Below are positions 37,101-52,100 of a stretch of 64,000 nucleotides of DNA, piece by piece. How positions within the stretch are numbered: position 1 is the stretch's first letter; the number at the start of each line of letters is the position of its first letter. The notes beneath the pieces were generated by a model that was not told the origin of the DNA, made no database searches, and saw only the letters and a program-made list of their open reading frames with translations. Both the position numbers and the translations under genes were made by a program. The DNA is from Chrysoperla carnea (lineage: Eukaryota; Arthropoda; Insecta; Neuroptera; Chrysopidae), in assembly GCF_905475395.1 (NCBI RefSeq), contig NC_058340.1, positions 60,366,181 to 60,430,180 of the forward strand, given 5' to 3'.

Positions 37101-40100
37101 GTCTTTTCAAGTTTATTCCTTATTTTCTATTTCTTGATAAACAGAAAAACTGAACTTATTAAGTTTCTGGTAGATCGTTTACTACAAAAAAAACAATCAC
37201 TTAAATAGTTTTCTCCTAATAAGGATTGTACTACTTTATGTTAACGTACTAGAATTGTGTGGACAATGATACCTAGGTGTTCCTCTGATAGGTGTTCCTC
37301 GTATTTATTACGCAAACTTTACACGTTGTCACGTTGTTGCAAATAATTCCATGTCCTGCAGTTTCGCTATTAATTTATAACGAATTTTATTATTATCTAT
37401 CTACTAAGACACTGAAACTGACTATAATAGTTGAAAAAGTTTGTCACTTTTGTGATACTTCTTTTTTTCGACGATGCACGAACTTTTAGTATTTCAGTAT
37501 AGGCGAAGAAAATAATTTACTCCCCTATTTATTTCAAAGGAAGTTCAATTTTCAGGGAGTAATTATTGCTTTTTCAAATTTATGACCATCGATTTACAGA
37601 AAAATTATTCCCTTCATTTTATACGGGAACATCATGCCGGATCAAAGTCGTTTACTTGCATAAAGAGTTGAAAGGTGTTGAATAGCATGAGAAAAACTTT
37701 TAGAGCGTTGGATGGACATAAAGAGTGCAACCGTCAAAAGGGTTGAAATAAGCATCTGATATAGGAAATACATGACAACTTTTTACGCTTTAAAAATATT
37801 TTAGAAGTGTGTAAGTTTGTAATATAAGTCAAGGCCAAGTAATATAATAGCTTGGAAAATGGAGTTGCTGGTTGGAAGTTAAAACCAAAAAAACTACAAC
37901 AGAAATCAAAAACCGACATCTAGGTTACCTAGGAAACTCAAACTTTTTCAATCGAAGCAGGTTGCCACGAATTTTGAGAAATTGCAAAAGTCTTTTTATA
38001 ACTGTCAAAAAAAGTTATCAGAAGTTAAAGAAAACAGAGATAATTTAATAATAAATGTCATAATAAATATCCTGATCAAATTAAACTTAATTGTTGTATT
38101 AATATTGGGTTGACTACTAAATCACAAGTATGTCTTTTTTAAACTAATATTACAATTATTTCATACAGTAAAAACTAAAAGTTGCTATAAAATTAACTTC
38201 GTTAATTAAAAAAAAATTAATAGCTTATATTTTCAGAAAAACATGTTGTAAATAAAAGAAGTACGCTACGTCAATAATGTACCAAGGTACGAAAGGAATA
38301 TAGTTCCTACCGGGTGCCCACGATACTTCTTGATCTTTTTTTTTATGGTAGTCAACGCTGCCATTATTCAATGGTATTCAACTGTATTCGCAGAATTAGC
38401 CATTTTTTTCGGAGATGAGTATTGTAAAAAAATAAGTAGTTCAAGATTTTTCTAATTCTTTGCAAATTTGAAAATAAAATTTAAGAGCGACTTGGTGGGA
38501 ATGACTAATTAATTTTTATATTAACGTTGGACTCTCGTTTTTAACGTAGAATTCTCGTTTCAGCCTATACTAATCTTATCCTATTGCAAAAGTTGTTCCT
38601 ATTGAACAAAATTCTTAAAAATAGCTCTTTAAAATGTCCTACTAAAAGAGCCACCTAGACCACACACTCGAAAGACCTACACACTTTAAAATGAGTTAAA
38701 ATTTCATCCTGAACCATTCAGTAATAGAGACATTTTAAAATAATACGTTTTCTTTTTTGTACAAGTAAAAAAAAAATGTAATTTGAAGACAAAGAAGAAA
38801 TTTTTTGATTAATAAAGATATCTTGGTAGGTACCGAAAAGATTGATAATAACATATTGTAACGTTACAAAATAAATACTAAAAAGAGATCCCATACGTTG
38901 TTGGGTCTATCTAATAGTCATGTTTTTTAACACACTATAATTTAAAAAATTATTATTACATCTTAATAATATTCTTTGAGTGTTTTTTCATCTACAATTT
39001 AGAGCAATGGTAATTTATTTTGATTTCTTTTAAAATATTACTGTCGTCCAAAACATGGAACAACCAAAAATAACATTTTATGGTATTTTCTTTTAATGTT
39101 ATAGACCGGAATTCAGTCTGAATAATGGATATGACTCTGATCGTGGCAAAATTCTTATCTATTGTCGGGATTTTTTTTAAAACAATTATTGTAGACCCAT
39201 TTTAATAATTTTGATTCGTTTTTTTGCTTAAAAAATAAAACAAAATAATGATTAAAAATTATCATTAAAACAATGAATTCTTCACGGAATTCTACAAGTG
39301 AAATTTACAAAATTTAAAAAACCCTACACAAATTTTTCGGCTACAGAACCTTAATTCGCATTTGAAACATATCTAAGAACACTCCCCGTTCAATTGCCTT
39401 TTTCCTTAAGGCCTTTAAGTTACGGAATCCTAAATTCGCACTTGAATGGTTAAGAGCACTCTCCACTAAATAACCTTTCAAATAAAAGAAAAAAATCAAA
39501 ATCGGTTCATCCGTTTAGGCAGAACAGACAGACAGACACACACATATAGCGGTAAAACATATAACACACCCTTTTTTTAGTTCGGGGGTTAAAAATGAAA
39601 ATTATTTTAGTGGTTTTTAGTCTGATGCACTCTGTTAATTATCATTTTATATAGTTAAAGAAAATTCAAAAAATACACTCGCACCAGTAATAAAAACCTG
39701 ACCTCTTTGGCTCCTGATGTGAATGTAATTTTTTTAAATTCTCTTTAATTAAGATTGACTCGACAAGTTATTTGTCTATATATAGTTGACGACATTTTTA
39801 TCATAATAAAAACATCAATTATAGTCGAGAGACTTTGACGGCAAATTAAAAATGTGTACAAGATAGTAAACAAACATAACAAATCATTTATAATTATAAA
39901 AAATTCTCGAATAATATTATTTTAGGAAAACTTTTTTAAAAAAAGCAAAAAAGCAAAATAAATTCATAAATTTAAAATCGATAAATAACGAAGCATTATA
40001 TGTTTACAGAGCCTCAGATTAAGAAACGCTAAGGAACTTAACATCTCATAATTTCATTTCATAAAAGTCATAACATCTGTGTGGTCTCATGATTCATTTA

Positions 40101-43100
40101 TTAAGGACTTTCAGTTTTGTATTTGATATAAATGGCGATATTTATTGAAAAAAATCTTAAAAATTGTCGGAGTAGGCTGGAACGGTTGTTTTTTTGCCGA
40201 ACCACGACCCATTTTTGGGCTAAATACCGGTCTATTGTGGTACATAGAATAAAATAAAAATAGATTCATGGAATATACTATTAACGTTAATTCATTTAAT
40301 ATTTTAATTATAGTTCGGACAACATGATGGTAGGTATCAATTACTATGATTACAATTTTATATTTTAATTTAATATCGCTCAAGGTACAAAAATATACGC
40401 TTACTGCGTATTTCAAATTTATTTTCTACAGTAAAAGTTGAATATAATGTCTATTTGAAAATAGTAAAACGTTTTTGAAAGCTGTAAGTAAGTAAAATAT
40501 GAAAATTTTTAAGTTACCTATATTCGTTAGTTAAAAACAAAACCGATATTTTCCTATAAAGAAAATTATAACAAGCTCGTTTTTCCATAATATACATTTA
40601 AAGTGATTATTAAATGAACGGAATTTGTGTGTTATTTATTCTCAAATAAATTTACTATAAATCTTAAGGCATCGACATTTCAAAAACTATGATATAAAAT
40701 CATATCGAAAAATTTTACTCTTAATTTTCGTGTAATTTTCCTAAGTTCTAACAGAATCTACGCTGAAAATTTGAAACGGGAGTCTCAAATAAGTTCTTAA
40801 ACACTTAACGTGATAAGGCGAGCATTACTATTTTTTTTATGAATGACTAAACTGTTTTATTCATGTACCCGCCGGCTGCTATTATAACCACGTTGGTTAA
40901 AAATAGCCTTCAAACCAAACAAAAATCTAATTCAAAGTCGAAAACATTGAAAAAATACTAATATTATAAAAACTAGATTATATGGATAAGTTATTTATTT
41001 TTCGATGGTTCTACTTTGGTAATTGTTTGAAGAAAATCGTTTAAAAAGCTTATTAGTAACTGATTTTTCATTCTATTTAACATTTCTAGATTTCTATTGA
41101 ATTTTCTAAATTTGGAAGTATTTTTATTTTTAAACTGAAAGCATAAATATGTAAGCACGGTCTTTTTACAAATGAATTACAGTTATTGTAAAAAATTTTG
41201 TATGTTTAAGTTTTAAAGTAAAATTTAAAAAATCTTTTAGTAACTTACTCGACGTCCAGCTTCATTATTGTGTAAATTCATCAACGATCGTCCTTGTTTT
41301 TTTGATCCTGCTTTGAATTTACGCTCTTTTTCGCGTATGTCAACAAATCCTTGTGTAAATCTGTAACCGAAAGAAAAGACAAGTTAGTTTATGATTATTA
41401 GAACTAGAATATATATTTTATCTTCAAACTGAATAACTTTTTCAATGTTTAATTTCACGACTGAATTATTACAATTTGCATATAGATTAAACGTAATTAG
41501 TACAGAAAAAAGCTATTGAACACGGGTAACATAACGACACCAGTGATAAAGTTTAAGACGCTTTGTCACAATAATCCTTGCGCAATTTATTTTTATTTTT
41601 TTTTATATGAAATAGTTCTGGAAATTTCCATTATTAAAAATATAATTCTTGCATCCGTGAATAAATATGTGAGAAGTAATTCAAAAAAGTATAAATATAA
41701 AGCATTGTTAATTATAGTCCTATTAGATGTGAAGCTCCAAAATATATTGCGAAACTGAAGAGTAATTGAACAACAAAGTCAAACTGTTATGGTTTCATAT
41801 TCCAATGATTGAGTTGTTATAAAACAAGTAAAAATAAACAATTGGCTGAGTTAATGGTTGAAATACCCAGTATAGTGGTATTAGATATCAGTGTTGAATA
41901 TCAGGCACTAAAATATTTATATACAAACCCTGTTGTTATCTAAACATTTCGCCAACTTTTAAAAACGAAGGGTAGTTTACCCAAAAAAAATAATAGTGTT
42001 ACCAAATTTTTGGCTACCCTGTACATTATTTAGAAGTTTTAAATATTCCTACATACTTTTCATAATAAGCAAAACTTCTTATAAAGAATGAATTTTTTTC
42101 TTAAAATGCAAAATAAGAAAATTTATATAGTTAGTAGAAAAGTATAGTTAGTTACCTCTATCCGGGGACACACTGTATATAAGTTAAAAAAAATTCCTGT
42201 TTACTTATAATTTCTTCAGAACAGCACCGTCGAAAAATAAATGTCGTAGATTAAAGTTTCATCATTTTATAGTGTTAAATTTAGTTAAATAACAATAATT
42301 CTAAGAATATTTTCTGCATGATGATGCATTGCCAGTTAGATTTTGGTAACCATTAACAAAATAAATCCCCTTAAATACGCAGTTAACTTGGTACTAATAA
42401 ATCAAATATACTACGTCTTCTTTAGGTACAGAACTAAATCTGTAACGAATTTTGATCCATCATTGTATTAAATTTCATAAAACCGGAAAATTGCGTTTAT
42501 ATAAATGTAGTCACACAACCCTAAATTGTCACAAAAGATTTGAATTATTTCTATATGGTATAATAATGTTTAGACCAGATAATAATTCTGCTTATAAAAT
42601 AATACCCATTTATTGTGTTTACATATTATGTATAGTAGTTTCATTAAATGATGATTCCTTTATCAGTTTCGCTTTAATTAAACTTTTACTAAACTATTCC
42701 AAAGTTATCGTTCGTTATATACGATCAATGTTTTTTTTTTCTGGAAAACAATTTGCCGGAATTTCTTCAAATCGTAGACACGTAAAATACTAATTAATCT
42801 AAGAATGAGTTTTTATTTTATTAAATGAATTATTACGTGTACATGAATTTGTCTTAGAAACCTTAGGAAGAGTGCCTCGATCTCCTGTTTCGCATATCGT
42901 GATAATACGGTACAATTTCACATAGAGTAATACTAATAATATTAAACAGACTTCTTTCGCAGTATTTTTCTTGGAGCCAGCCTTTAACAAAATTTTAGGT
43001 CGAATTAGGTAATTATTAAAAGGGAAATGATGGTCATTTTCCGGTAGTAGATAAAAAAAACTTGCCAGATGGGACTTATAGTTCTCTATGCCACCTAGAA

Positions 43101-46100
43101 CAAATTAATTTTAACAATAGAAAAAGTTGCATGGTTTTAATTTTATTTTTTTTCGACTAAAAATTACTAAGAAAAGTAAAAAAAAATTCTTTTAATTGAG
43201 TTTTCATGTACATTTGAAAATATTTTTCTAAACTATAAATTCAAACAGCAGTGACGTCAAAACATCGCTTACGTAACGCTATCGCACGGAATTCATAAAA
43301 CAACATGAATAATAATAAATGGTTTGTATCTCAATTGACTTTCACTATATTATAACACAATTTTCCATAGAAGCCGAAAATATATTAGTTTAGTGTGATT
43401 TCGATTGACTCACAGCCTCAACGGGTATATATACGTCACTAAAAAGAGCAAGTCGTTTTTTCCATTCGAAAATATACCTTTTTTTATTATTAATTATTAA
43501 TTTAAAAAGACATATCCCTATGACATTTCCCTTACGCCTTTTTTTTATCGTCTATCGAAAACAAAATATTTTATTTTACCATCCAATTTTAATTAATCGT
43601 TTAGCAATTCCTTTCGATAATTATGGAACTTTATCTGTTAAGGGTCGCCGTAATTGTAAGACGTGACTGGAAATACTCGGAAATTTATCAAAAATATTAT
43701 GCGCTTTCAAGTCTATCTTTTTGTTAATAATTCATAAGCTAATGCATCAGTGAATGCATAAGAGGGATCAAAATTCGTCAACTTAACTGTATATAAATTT
43801 CTTAAATAAAATTTTTATAGTCAGCAAACAAAGACAATAAAATACTTTATACATGCGTACGGTGACGTATTTATTATTTAACAAAAACACTGGTCCATTG
43901 TATTATACCTTTTTGTTATAGTCTAACGAGTCTGATATTATTAGCATAAGAAGTTCCATCATTGCTAAAATTGAGTACGTAAACTTGCCATAAATCAACA
44001 AATAACAAATACAAACTATGCATTCAGAGCTGGAAACAATTCAATTTGTTATGCTCGAGTAAGTTTTTATGCAGTAATTCTAAAGATAAAATATTGGATC
44101 CAAATTTTCTATGAATATGGAATTTGTGCTGGAAGTACAATTTCGCTGAGAAGATAAAAATTACTTTAAAATTGTTGTAATTAGCCAATAGATACATACT
44201 TATAACCATACTCCAAATTATCTCCACATCCACCCCAAACCCAGTCTTTAAATAAATTTCGTGGTCTTGATGCTCGTGAACAGCCACATGATGATAGAGA
44301 TCCTTCTCTACAAGATCGTGATATTGCATATGTAACACCGGCTGCGGCAATGGCATGAGCAAATGCTGTTTCTCGACTTGCTGAAAACAAAAAATAAATT
44401 ATATCAAATTTTGATTTAATCGGCTTAATATTATAGGTATTGTGTTGCCCGATTATAACAATTCTACAGAGTCATACATGACGTCATTATGATCTACTGT
44501 CGAAGATCTTCCGCTTCATATTCCTTTATACTCCAGTAAACGAGGGTTAAACCTCTAAATTCTTTCCTATAGCTCTAATTGACGATAAGTAGATAAGACC
44601 CCAAGAAAAAAAGGTTATATGATGCCGAATAGTTCTTTGCCCAGAGGGTAGGAAAATATACCTTTAAAATGTCAAAGAGAATCGAAAAAGGCATTATTTC
44701 TAAGAAAAAAGTGTCATTCAAGTATATTGGGAGTATTTAACGTCAAATAACTGAAAAATTAGAGATTTTTTGAAAAAAGTATATCATACACTTTTTAAAG
44801 TATTATAAAAATTTTTTAAAATGAAAAAAGTCGTTAGCAAGAAAATTAACGTAGTTATAATGAAAAGAAAGTTTCTCGAACCTTTTCTTTATGTTTTATT
44901 CAGCACAAAAACTGATGAATTTACCACGGGAATTAAATTTAATGCGTGCCACTTTCCAATTTACTACATTTAAGTAGTGGAAACATGCTCATAAAATTCT
45001 TGCAATTTCGGATATATATTTTTTGAAATATTCGGATATATAATATACACTTTTGAATTTAAATTCAAAAAAATTTTCGAAAAATACGTCTTTATCGATA
45101 AATTACTGGAAAAATAAAAGTGTTACAAAAAAAAGCTGAGAGGACTCAAATCTTTTCTTCCGCAGAACTTCAAACTTTTTTTGCAAGTCTATTATTTTTC
45201 GAATTATTTAATGATAAAGGCATTTGTTTTTTCGAAAAATGTTTTGCATTTAAATTGCAATATTTCAAAAAAATTTTATCGAAACTACTACAACTTTTTG
45301 AGCATGTTTCCAGTACTTAAATAAAGTAAATTGGAAAGTGGTAAGCAATAATTTTTGTTCTCGTGGTAAATTCATCAGTTTTCGTGCTAAATAAAACATA
45401 AAAAAAGAAGATAAGAGCAACTTTCTTTTCATTATAACTCATGTAAGTGACTCGAAATTTTGTTCATATTAAAGGGCTTTAATAGTATTTTAAAAGTTTA
45501 TGATCTAATTTTTAAGGCCTTTGTGAATTTAAGTCAAGAGGAATCCTTAAATGCATTTTATATATTGAGGAAATTAATTCGATGGCCTGTCATAAAATTA
45601 GTTTAATAAAATCGTTGTATATTTTCTAAGCATTCTATCCAATTTATAAATAGTTTTTCAAAAATAAATTTAACAACGCTTTCATAATATTAAATTATTT
45701 TCACAAAATGCAAATTTGCAAAAATGTCTGATTCATTTTTTGAATACGCATAAATGAATTTTAAAATAATACAGCATAATATCAATTTACATAATGACGT
45801 GTGACTAATGAAAATATCGAAGGTTTACAAGAAATGAGCCCCCTCAACATATACGTATATGAGTCTTTGATTTATTAACCAAATGATGCGATTATCCGCT
45901 TCAATGATTCTAAGGAGAGTGAGAGAATCATTTCTGGTTATTATTATTTTTATATATATAGAGATGATTCATAAATTTGATCTCAAAAAAATTTTTACAA
46001 ACGAAATCAAATACGATGAATATTTTCTGTAAAATATGCTGAAATCCCAATCCCAAGTTACGTAAAACGTTCATCTATAATACGGAATGTTTCAAAGTGT

Positions 46101-49100
46101 AATGGAAATATCAACTTCGCTTAGAGTTGTTACCCCCCCCCCCCCAACAAAAATGTGAGTTTGCCAAAATTGTCTGTTAATGTGTCTTTCAGTCTCTGGC
46201 ATCGTATCTTCCAAATCGATTTCATTTATACACCGGTAAAATCTTACAAAAAACACAACTATAATCGCAAAACCTTTTTTGTATGTTATTTGGACCACTT
46301 AGGGGAAGTGTGGACCAGTTTAAGCTACTTTTTTAGTATGTTGCTTGGACTTGTTAGGGTAGTTTGAAACATCATTTTGCAAGAAAAAAATTGTGCTAAC
46401 TGCGTAATAGGTGTAAAATTGAAAGTCCGAACGGGTATCACACTCATCTAAGGGGTCCAAAAAAGCAACTTTACATCTCGTTTTGCGATTTGAATGTAGA
46501 ATTTGACTGGCGTACTAGTAACTCCACTCTTTTTATTTGAAATATTATTTAATCGGGATAGTTGTTAGCTGTATGCGGTCGGAAGCCAACTGTTAAAGCA
46601 TTCAGAGACATTATAAAAGTAAATTAAATTTTTTCGTACCCCTTTTATAATATGTAAAAAAGTAAGGCTTTAGACTCAAATAACATGTAATTACTCTTCA
46701 GGAGTTTTTTAAAGGATTCTCAATGATTATTTAAGCATTTGGCAAAATGGAAAATTTAATTGTTATCATGACGTTTTTTCATGTTCTATTTTCTTATTTG
46801 TATCAAACAATCATACAAATTGATGACGTCACTTTTGAACAAAGTGCACTTAAAATTTGCAAGCCAAAATACTAAAAAAACTTCAAGGCTTCTCCAAATA
46901 TGGAGCGAATTACACTTGACCGAAGTAAGAAATGTTATCGGAAACAAATTATTTAATTGAGTATGAACTTTCTTTTTAACAACTAGTTTAACATGGAAAA
47001 ACCCACATATAAAGGCCTGTTTGCAGATCCAAGACGATAAAATATAAAGCATCTTATTAACTAACCTTTATTCATATAAGCATGTGTAGTATATGAATAT
47101 ATAATTGTAATATATTTTTGCATTATCCTTTTTGTATATGGTAAGCATTCATGTAAAAAATTATACATGTTAAAAAGTTTGCAAAATATATTTAAATCTT
47201 TTAAACATATTATACAATATTATTATTATATTTACAGAATTATTATTGTTAACTTCTAAGTAGCGTTTAAATTAATATAAGTTTTCAGAAGTTTCTTCAA
47301 TATAAATGTGTGTATTAGTGCAATTTAAATAATATACAGTCCAGGTCTATTTATTATGCTATATTCAATATTAAGGTTGTTATGAAGCTTTGAATGAATG
47401 AGAAATATTCGATCGAATTATAAAAAATCGGTCCAGTATTTGAGTCGTCTGGATAAATAATTCTTCCACACTAATTTCTGAGAGTAACATCTTGGGTTTT
47501 TACCTCTCAAAAAAATATAAGAATAAGTAATGTTGTAGAAATATAAATAATGCCTGAACAATAGTATCTAATTTAAAAAAAAAAAGAAGAGAGGTGTCGT
47601 GAGACACCCGGTATGAACTATATTTCCTTCGTACCTTGGTAAATTATAAATGTAGGGCTTACTTTTTTTATTTACAAGATATTTTTCTGAAAATTTAAGA
47701 TATTCATTTTAGAAGTCAAATACTTGTTTTAAAGAATTTATTTTTATAGTTCCAATTAGTTTTTACTCTATGAAATAATTATAATATTTTAAGTTTAAAA
47801 AAGGCATACTTCTGGTTTAGTAGTCAACTTCATACGTGCATATATTGCGTTTGGTTTGATCAGCATATTTATTATGACATGACATAAAAATTCATTGTAC
47901 TTACTTTAAGTTATCACTGTTATCTTTAACTTCTGATACCTTTCACAACTCAATTTGTTAAATAATAAAACATAAAATTTTTACAAAAAATACAAATTGA
48001 CAGTTATACAAATATTTTTGCATTTTCTCAAAATTCATGGCAAGCTGCTTCGATTGAAAAAGTTTTGGTTTCCTAGTGTGCCTAGATTTCGGTATTAGAT
48101 ATCAAGCATTTATAGTTATTTATGTATTTATGTTCTGTAGGTATAATATAAAGTCTGTGGAATAATACTAATATTCGCACCGTGCGTGAGTTTTTTTGGA
48201 GCCGTTTCCATGGTAACGATACACTACTTTAATTATAGAATTGTATGGATGCATATATAATTGTATGGATTGCATTTATGACTTACATTGAAAATTTAAT
48301 ATTAATGTCTCACAAATTTAAATAAATAATTATTATAATTTATATTTGAAAAATAATATTTGTGCAATTTGATTTCTTATTTTCACAATTTTTAATGCAT
48401 TAAGTTAAATTAATTAGTGTTTTTCAATAAATTTAATTTGACATTTTATATAACATTAACATGTAAGGAACTGCAAATTAGTCATAACAGCGTCCTTAAT
48501 CGCCAAAATTTTTCACTGGAAGCGCTAGTATCGATTTTATTGTCCCTACCATGACTACGCACACAACGAATACATATATCATTGTTTTAGCTATGAAACT
48601 TAAGATCCCCCTTAATTTGTATAATAGAACAATAAGGTGTAATATTGTGTTTTTAACAATAATTACACTGAATAACATGTTTATTATTGCTATTAGCGTA
48701 TTGTTAAATTTTGCATAATGCTATGTACACTTATGTTCAAAAGATAGGATACCGTATCGCAATATTTATAATAAAAATTATTAAGTATGTTTTTGCGTGA
48801 AAAACTTAATAACAATTCATCTTTCGGTTTCATCTTTTTCTCAATTCTAAACGAATAGGTTTTCTGAAATGCAATAGAATTTCGAATTTTTGTCACCGGA
48901 AAAATATTTTTGTTGCAAACGAAAAGTTTCTATACCTTTCTTTGCCAAGTCATTGCATATAAAAGTTGAATGTTTGGTGGGTGGGAAGAATACTAAAATA
49001 ATACAACTTAATAGTCTCTCTTTTCAACTTTGTTGAAGCATTACTTATTCGATACATTTGTAATATGCATATTTACATGCTCTTATGTTTGTTATACCAT

Positions 49101-52100
49101 GCATATATGTAATATGCAAGGTATATTAAATTTAGTCCCAAGTTTGAAACGCTTAAAAATATTGATGATAAGCAAAAAATTTTGGTAAAGGTGTTCATAA
49201 AGTCACCTAATTAGTCCATTTCCAGTTGTCTGTCTGACTATATGTCGTCTGTCTCTCCGTCTGTGATCACGATTACTCAAAAACGAAAAGAGATATCAAG
49301 CTGAAATTTTCATAGCGCACTGAGGACGTAAAAAGTGAGGAAGTTCGTAAATGATCAACATAGGTCATTTGGGTCTTGGATCCGTAAGACCCATCTTGGA
49401 AACCGTTAGAGGTAGAACAAAACATTAAATGTAAAAAAACTTTTGTTTGAAATATTTTTTCGTAATAATACTGTTTACCCGTGAGGTCGCAAATTAAGCG
49501 TAAATTGTATAGTAAGTAATTATGGGAATATCAGTGATATATGTGTGACCTGTATGTATGTGTAATGTGATAGAGTCATCAACAGTGTCTATGCATGGTA
49601 TTTCAACAATTAACTCAGTCAATTGTTTGTTTTCACTTGTTTTTAACTAAAATACTTTTCACACATATAAAATGCAATAAAATTATGATATAATGTTGAA
49701 AAGATTAGCAAATATGGATCTTTTAGTCGGCTTTACTAAAAGCATAATGTAGCCTTTGTAGTCAATTATTGTAAAAACCAACATTAAACAAATTTGAGGC
49801 GATTGTATTTTTTTATCGATGGTTATTTTTATAGTTTAAAAAGAAGAAGTCAAATATACAGGCTATTCAAAGAAATCGAGACAATATTTCGTTCAAATGC
49901 TTAATTGTGATTTCGTTTAAATGCTTAATTAGTTGTCAAGTCTTGTTTATCTGCAACTTTTTGTAGATAATAAGTAATGTTGTAAAAAGAAGTATCAAAA
50001 CGAAAACTTGATCACAAAGTAAGGTTGGAGGACATTTTCGAAGCAGTTTATTATACCATGTATATGAAATATACCAAGGTATACTAAGTTTAGTCCCAAG
50101 TTTGTAACTTGGGTAACTATCTTAAAAATATTGATGCTATGAACAAAATTTTAGTATAAGTGTTCATAAAATCACCTAATTAGTCCATTTCCGGTTGTCT
50201 GTCTGTCGTCGGTCGTCTGTCTCTCCGTCTGTCATCACGATTACTCAAAAACGAAAAGAGATGTGAAGCTGAAATTTTTATAGCGTGCTGAGGACGTAAA
50301 AAGTAAGGTCAAGTTCGTAAATGAGCAATTTAGGTCAATGGGGTCTTAAAGTAAAGAATGAAAAAAAACATGTAGCTTATGTTTAAAGTAATAAAGTCAG
50401 ATTTTCACAAACATTTACCGATACTTAAGATTTACACTTAGATTACAAGAAAGGTGGTAACAATAACTAATTTTGTTACCTTTAGAAAACATATTCAACC
50501 AAACATTTACTCACGCAAATAATAATAACTTTTATTCTATATATTCATTGTCTTGTCTCTAAAAATGTGATTTAAATATTGATCTTTCAAAATGTTTACA
50601 TTCTACAAACAATGAGACATCCGTTTCCCATAATTTTATAAACCTACAACTATTAAATTTTATGATTTTATAATTATGTGTAAAAAAATGTCTAATCAAA
50701 CATAAGATTAGTTCAAGACGTAAATTCTTTTTGAAAAGATATCTTAATAGACATTCAACGACTTCAACTAATCAACCTGCCTACGCTACGTTTTAAAAAA
50801 AAAATAATTGTACATTAATTATAATTCACATTTATTATTATTTTTTGAACATTTAACATTTAACATTATTCCTGAAATAAATAAATAAATTTGTAAAAAA
50901 TCATTTTTTGTAGTTTTCATTAAATTATTAGCCTAAGGACTTTGAATTCTAGAAAAATAACGTTGAGAAGAAAGCTATTTTTTTAGTATTATTCACATTT
51001 TGTATTTGGTAATAATTTCTAGATTACACAGGGTGGCTCAGATAACTACAGGTAGAAAAATACTGTGGGGAAGAAAAACCTTTCAGGTAGCTAAAGGTCA
51101 CCTAAACTGAACTTCCAGTTATAAAGGTAATGGATTCAAAATTTAGACGTTTGTTCAATCAAACTCAAAGGATCTGCAAAGGCCTTAAGTATTTTGCATT
51201 TTAAAAAACCAATAAATATTTATTTCTAAATCTGTGTAGAGTGTCATGGCGTTTTGAATGGCATCAAACATTGACATACAATCATTTTTCTGCAAGTTAC
51301 AAGTATATGCTAGTATGCATGTTTTTGTATTTGTAGGCTTACATAGTGTTTCATAATGGCGTGAGGTAATACTTGCAAAGTACATCTGATTCTTCAACAA
51401 AGCTTTCACGTGACCGGATGCATAGTTTTGCGAAAATTATTATCTAAAAATAATAATAATCTTTACTCTTTTTAAAAAATAACTTTTGTTGTTGTTATTA
51501 CATATCATGATTAATTTTAGAAACTTTTATCCCACAGATTTTTTCTAAGTGGCAACAGCCTATTTAAATAGGCTATAAAATCTTGAGACTTCACTATAAG
51601 ATCCATAAGCATGAGTAAATCGTAACAGGGAAAATAATTTCTTAAAATCGTGGCACAAGAAATAAAAAACAAGTCCTATTTACATATGTAAATCAATTTT
51701 ATAAAAATAATTATACAGTTGAAAAAGTTGTGAATTAAAAAGTTTCCTGCAACCACTTAACAGACAAATTTAAAATTCAAATATATAACAATATGATTAT
51801 TTTCTGTTGCCTTAATTACGGGTACCGTATACATTCATCTGATTTGACCGCACCCAATGCTGTCCAACATAAATAAATATATTCCCTTTCAAATAAATTT
51901 CAAAAATATACATTTATTATTATTATTTTTTTTATATAAAGGTGATGTTCCGACTTTTGAAATAAATAAGATGAAAACTGATTAGGGGGCAAGCAAGCAT
52001 GTGGCGGCGGTATACATATACATAGTAAATTGTATACGGTAAGTTGAACTGTAAGTAATATGTATTGCGGTGATTTGCAAATTAATAAGCAATTTACTGA

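Larger units (their letters stand above)
32909..41248 (-). other. Wnt5 intron 4 (8.3 kb)
   Basis: It contains a truncated piggyBac-type MITE (34576), a palindromic element (35915), repeat family E (37918), repeat family B (39299), repeat family F (40567) and an 11-C homopolymer at 35760. I see nothing coding in the remaining AT-rich spacers. Confidence 0.7.

Noticed and set aside
40111..40416. 101-codon minus-strand ORF in Wnt5 intron 4
   Set aside because: Low-information composition, no family landmarks, and it lies in an intron of the same strand without its own promoter or poly(A) signal.
42452..42793. 113-codon plus-strand ORF in Wnt5 intron 3
   Set aside because: No domain, signal peptide or similarity to anything I know; composition matches AT-rich non-coding DNA and there are no splice partners.
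44024..44362. 112-codon minus-strand ORF overlapping Wnt5 exon 4 in another frame
   Set aside because: It is an out-of-frame shadow of the conserved Wnt exon, rich in His as a by-product of the shifted codons.
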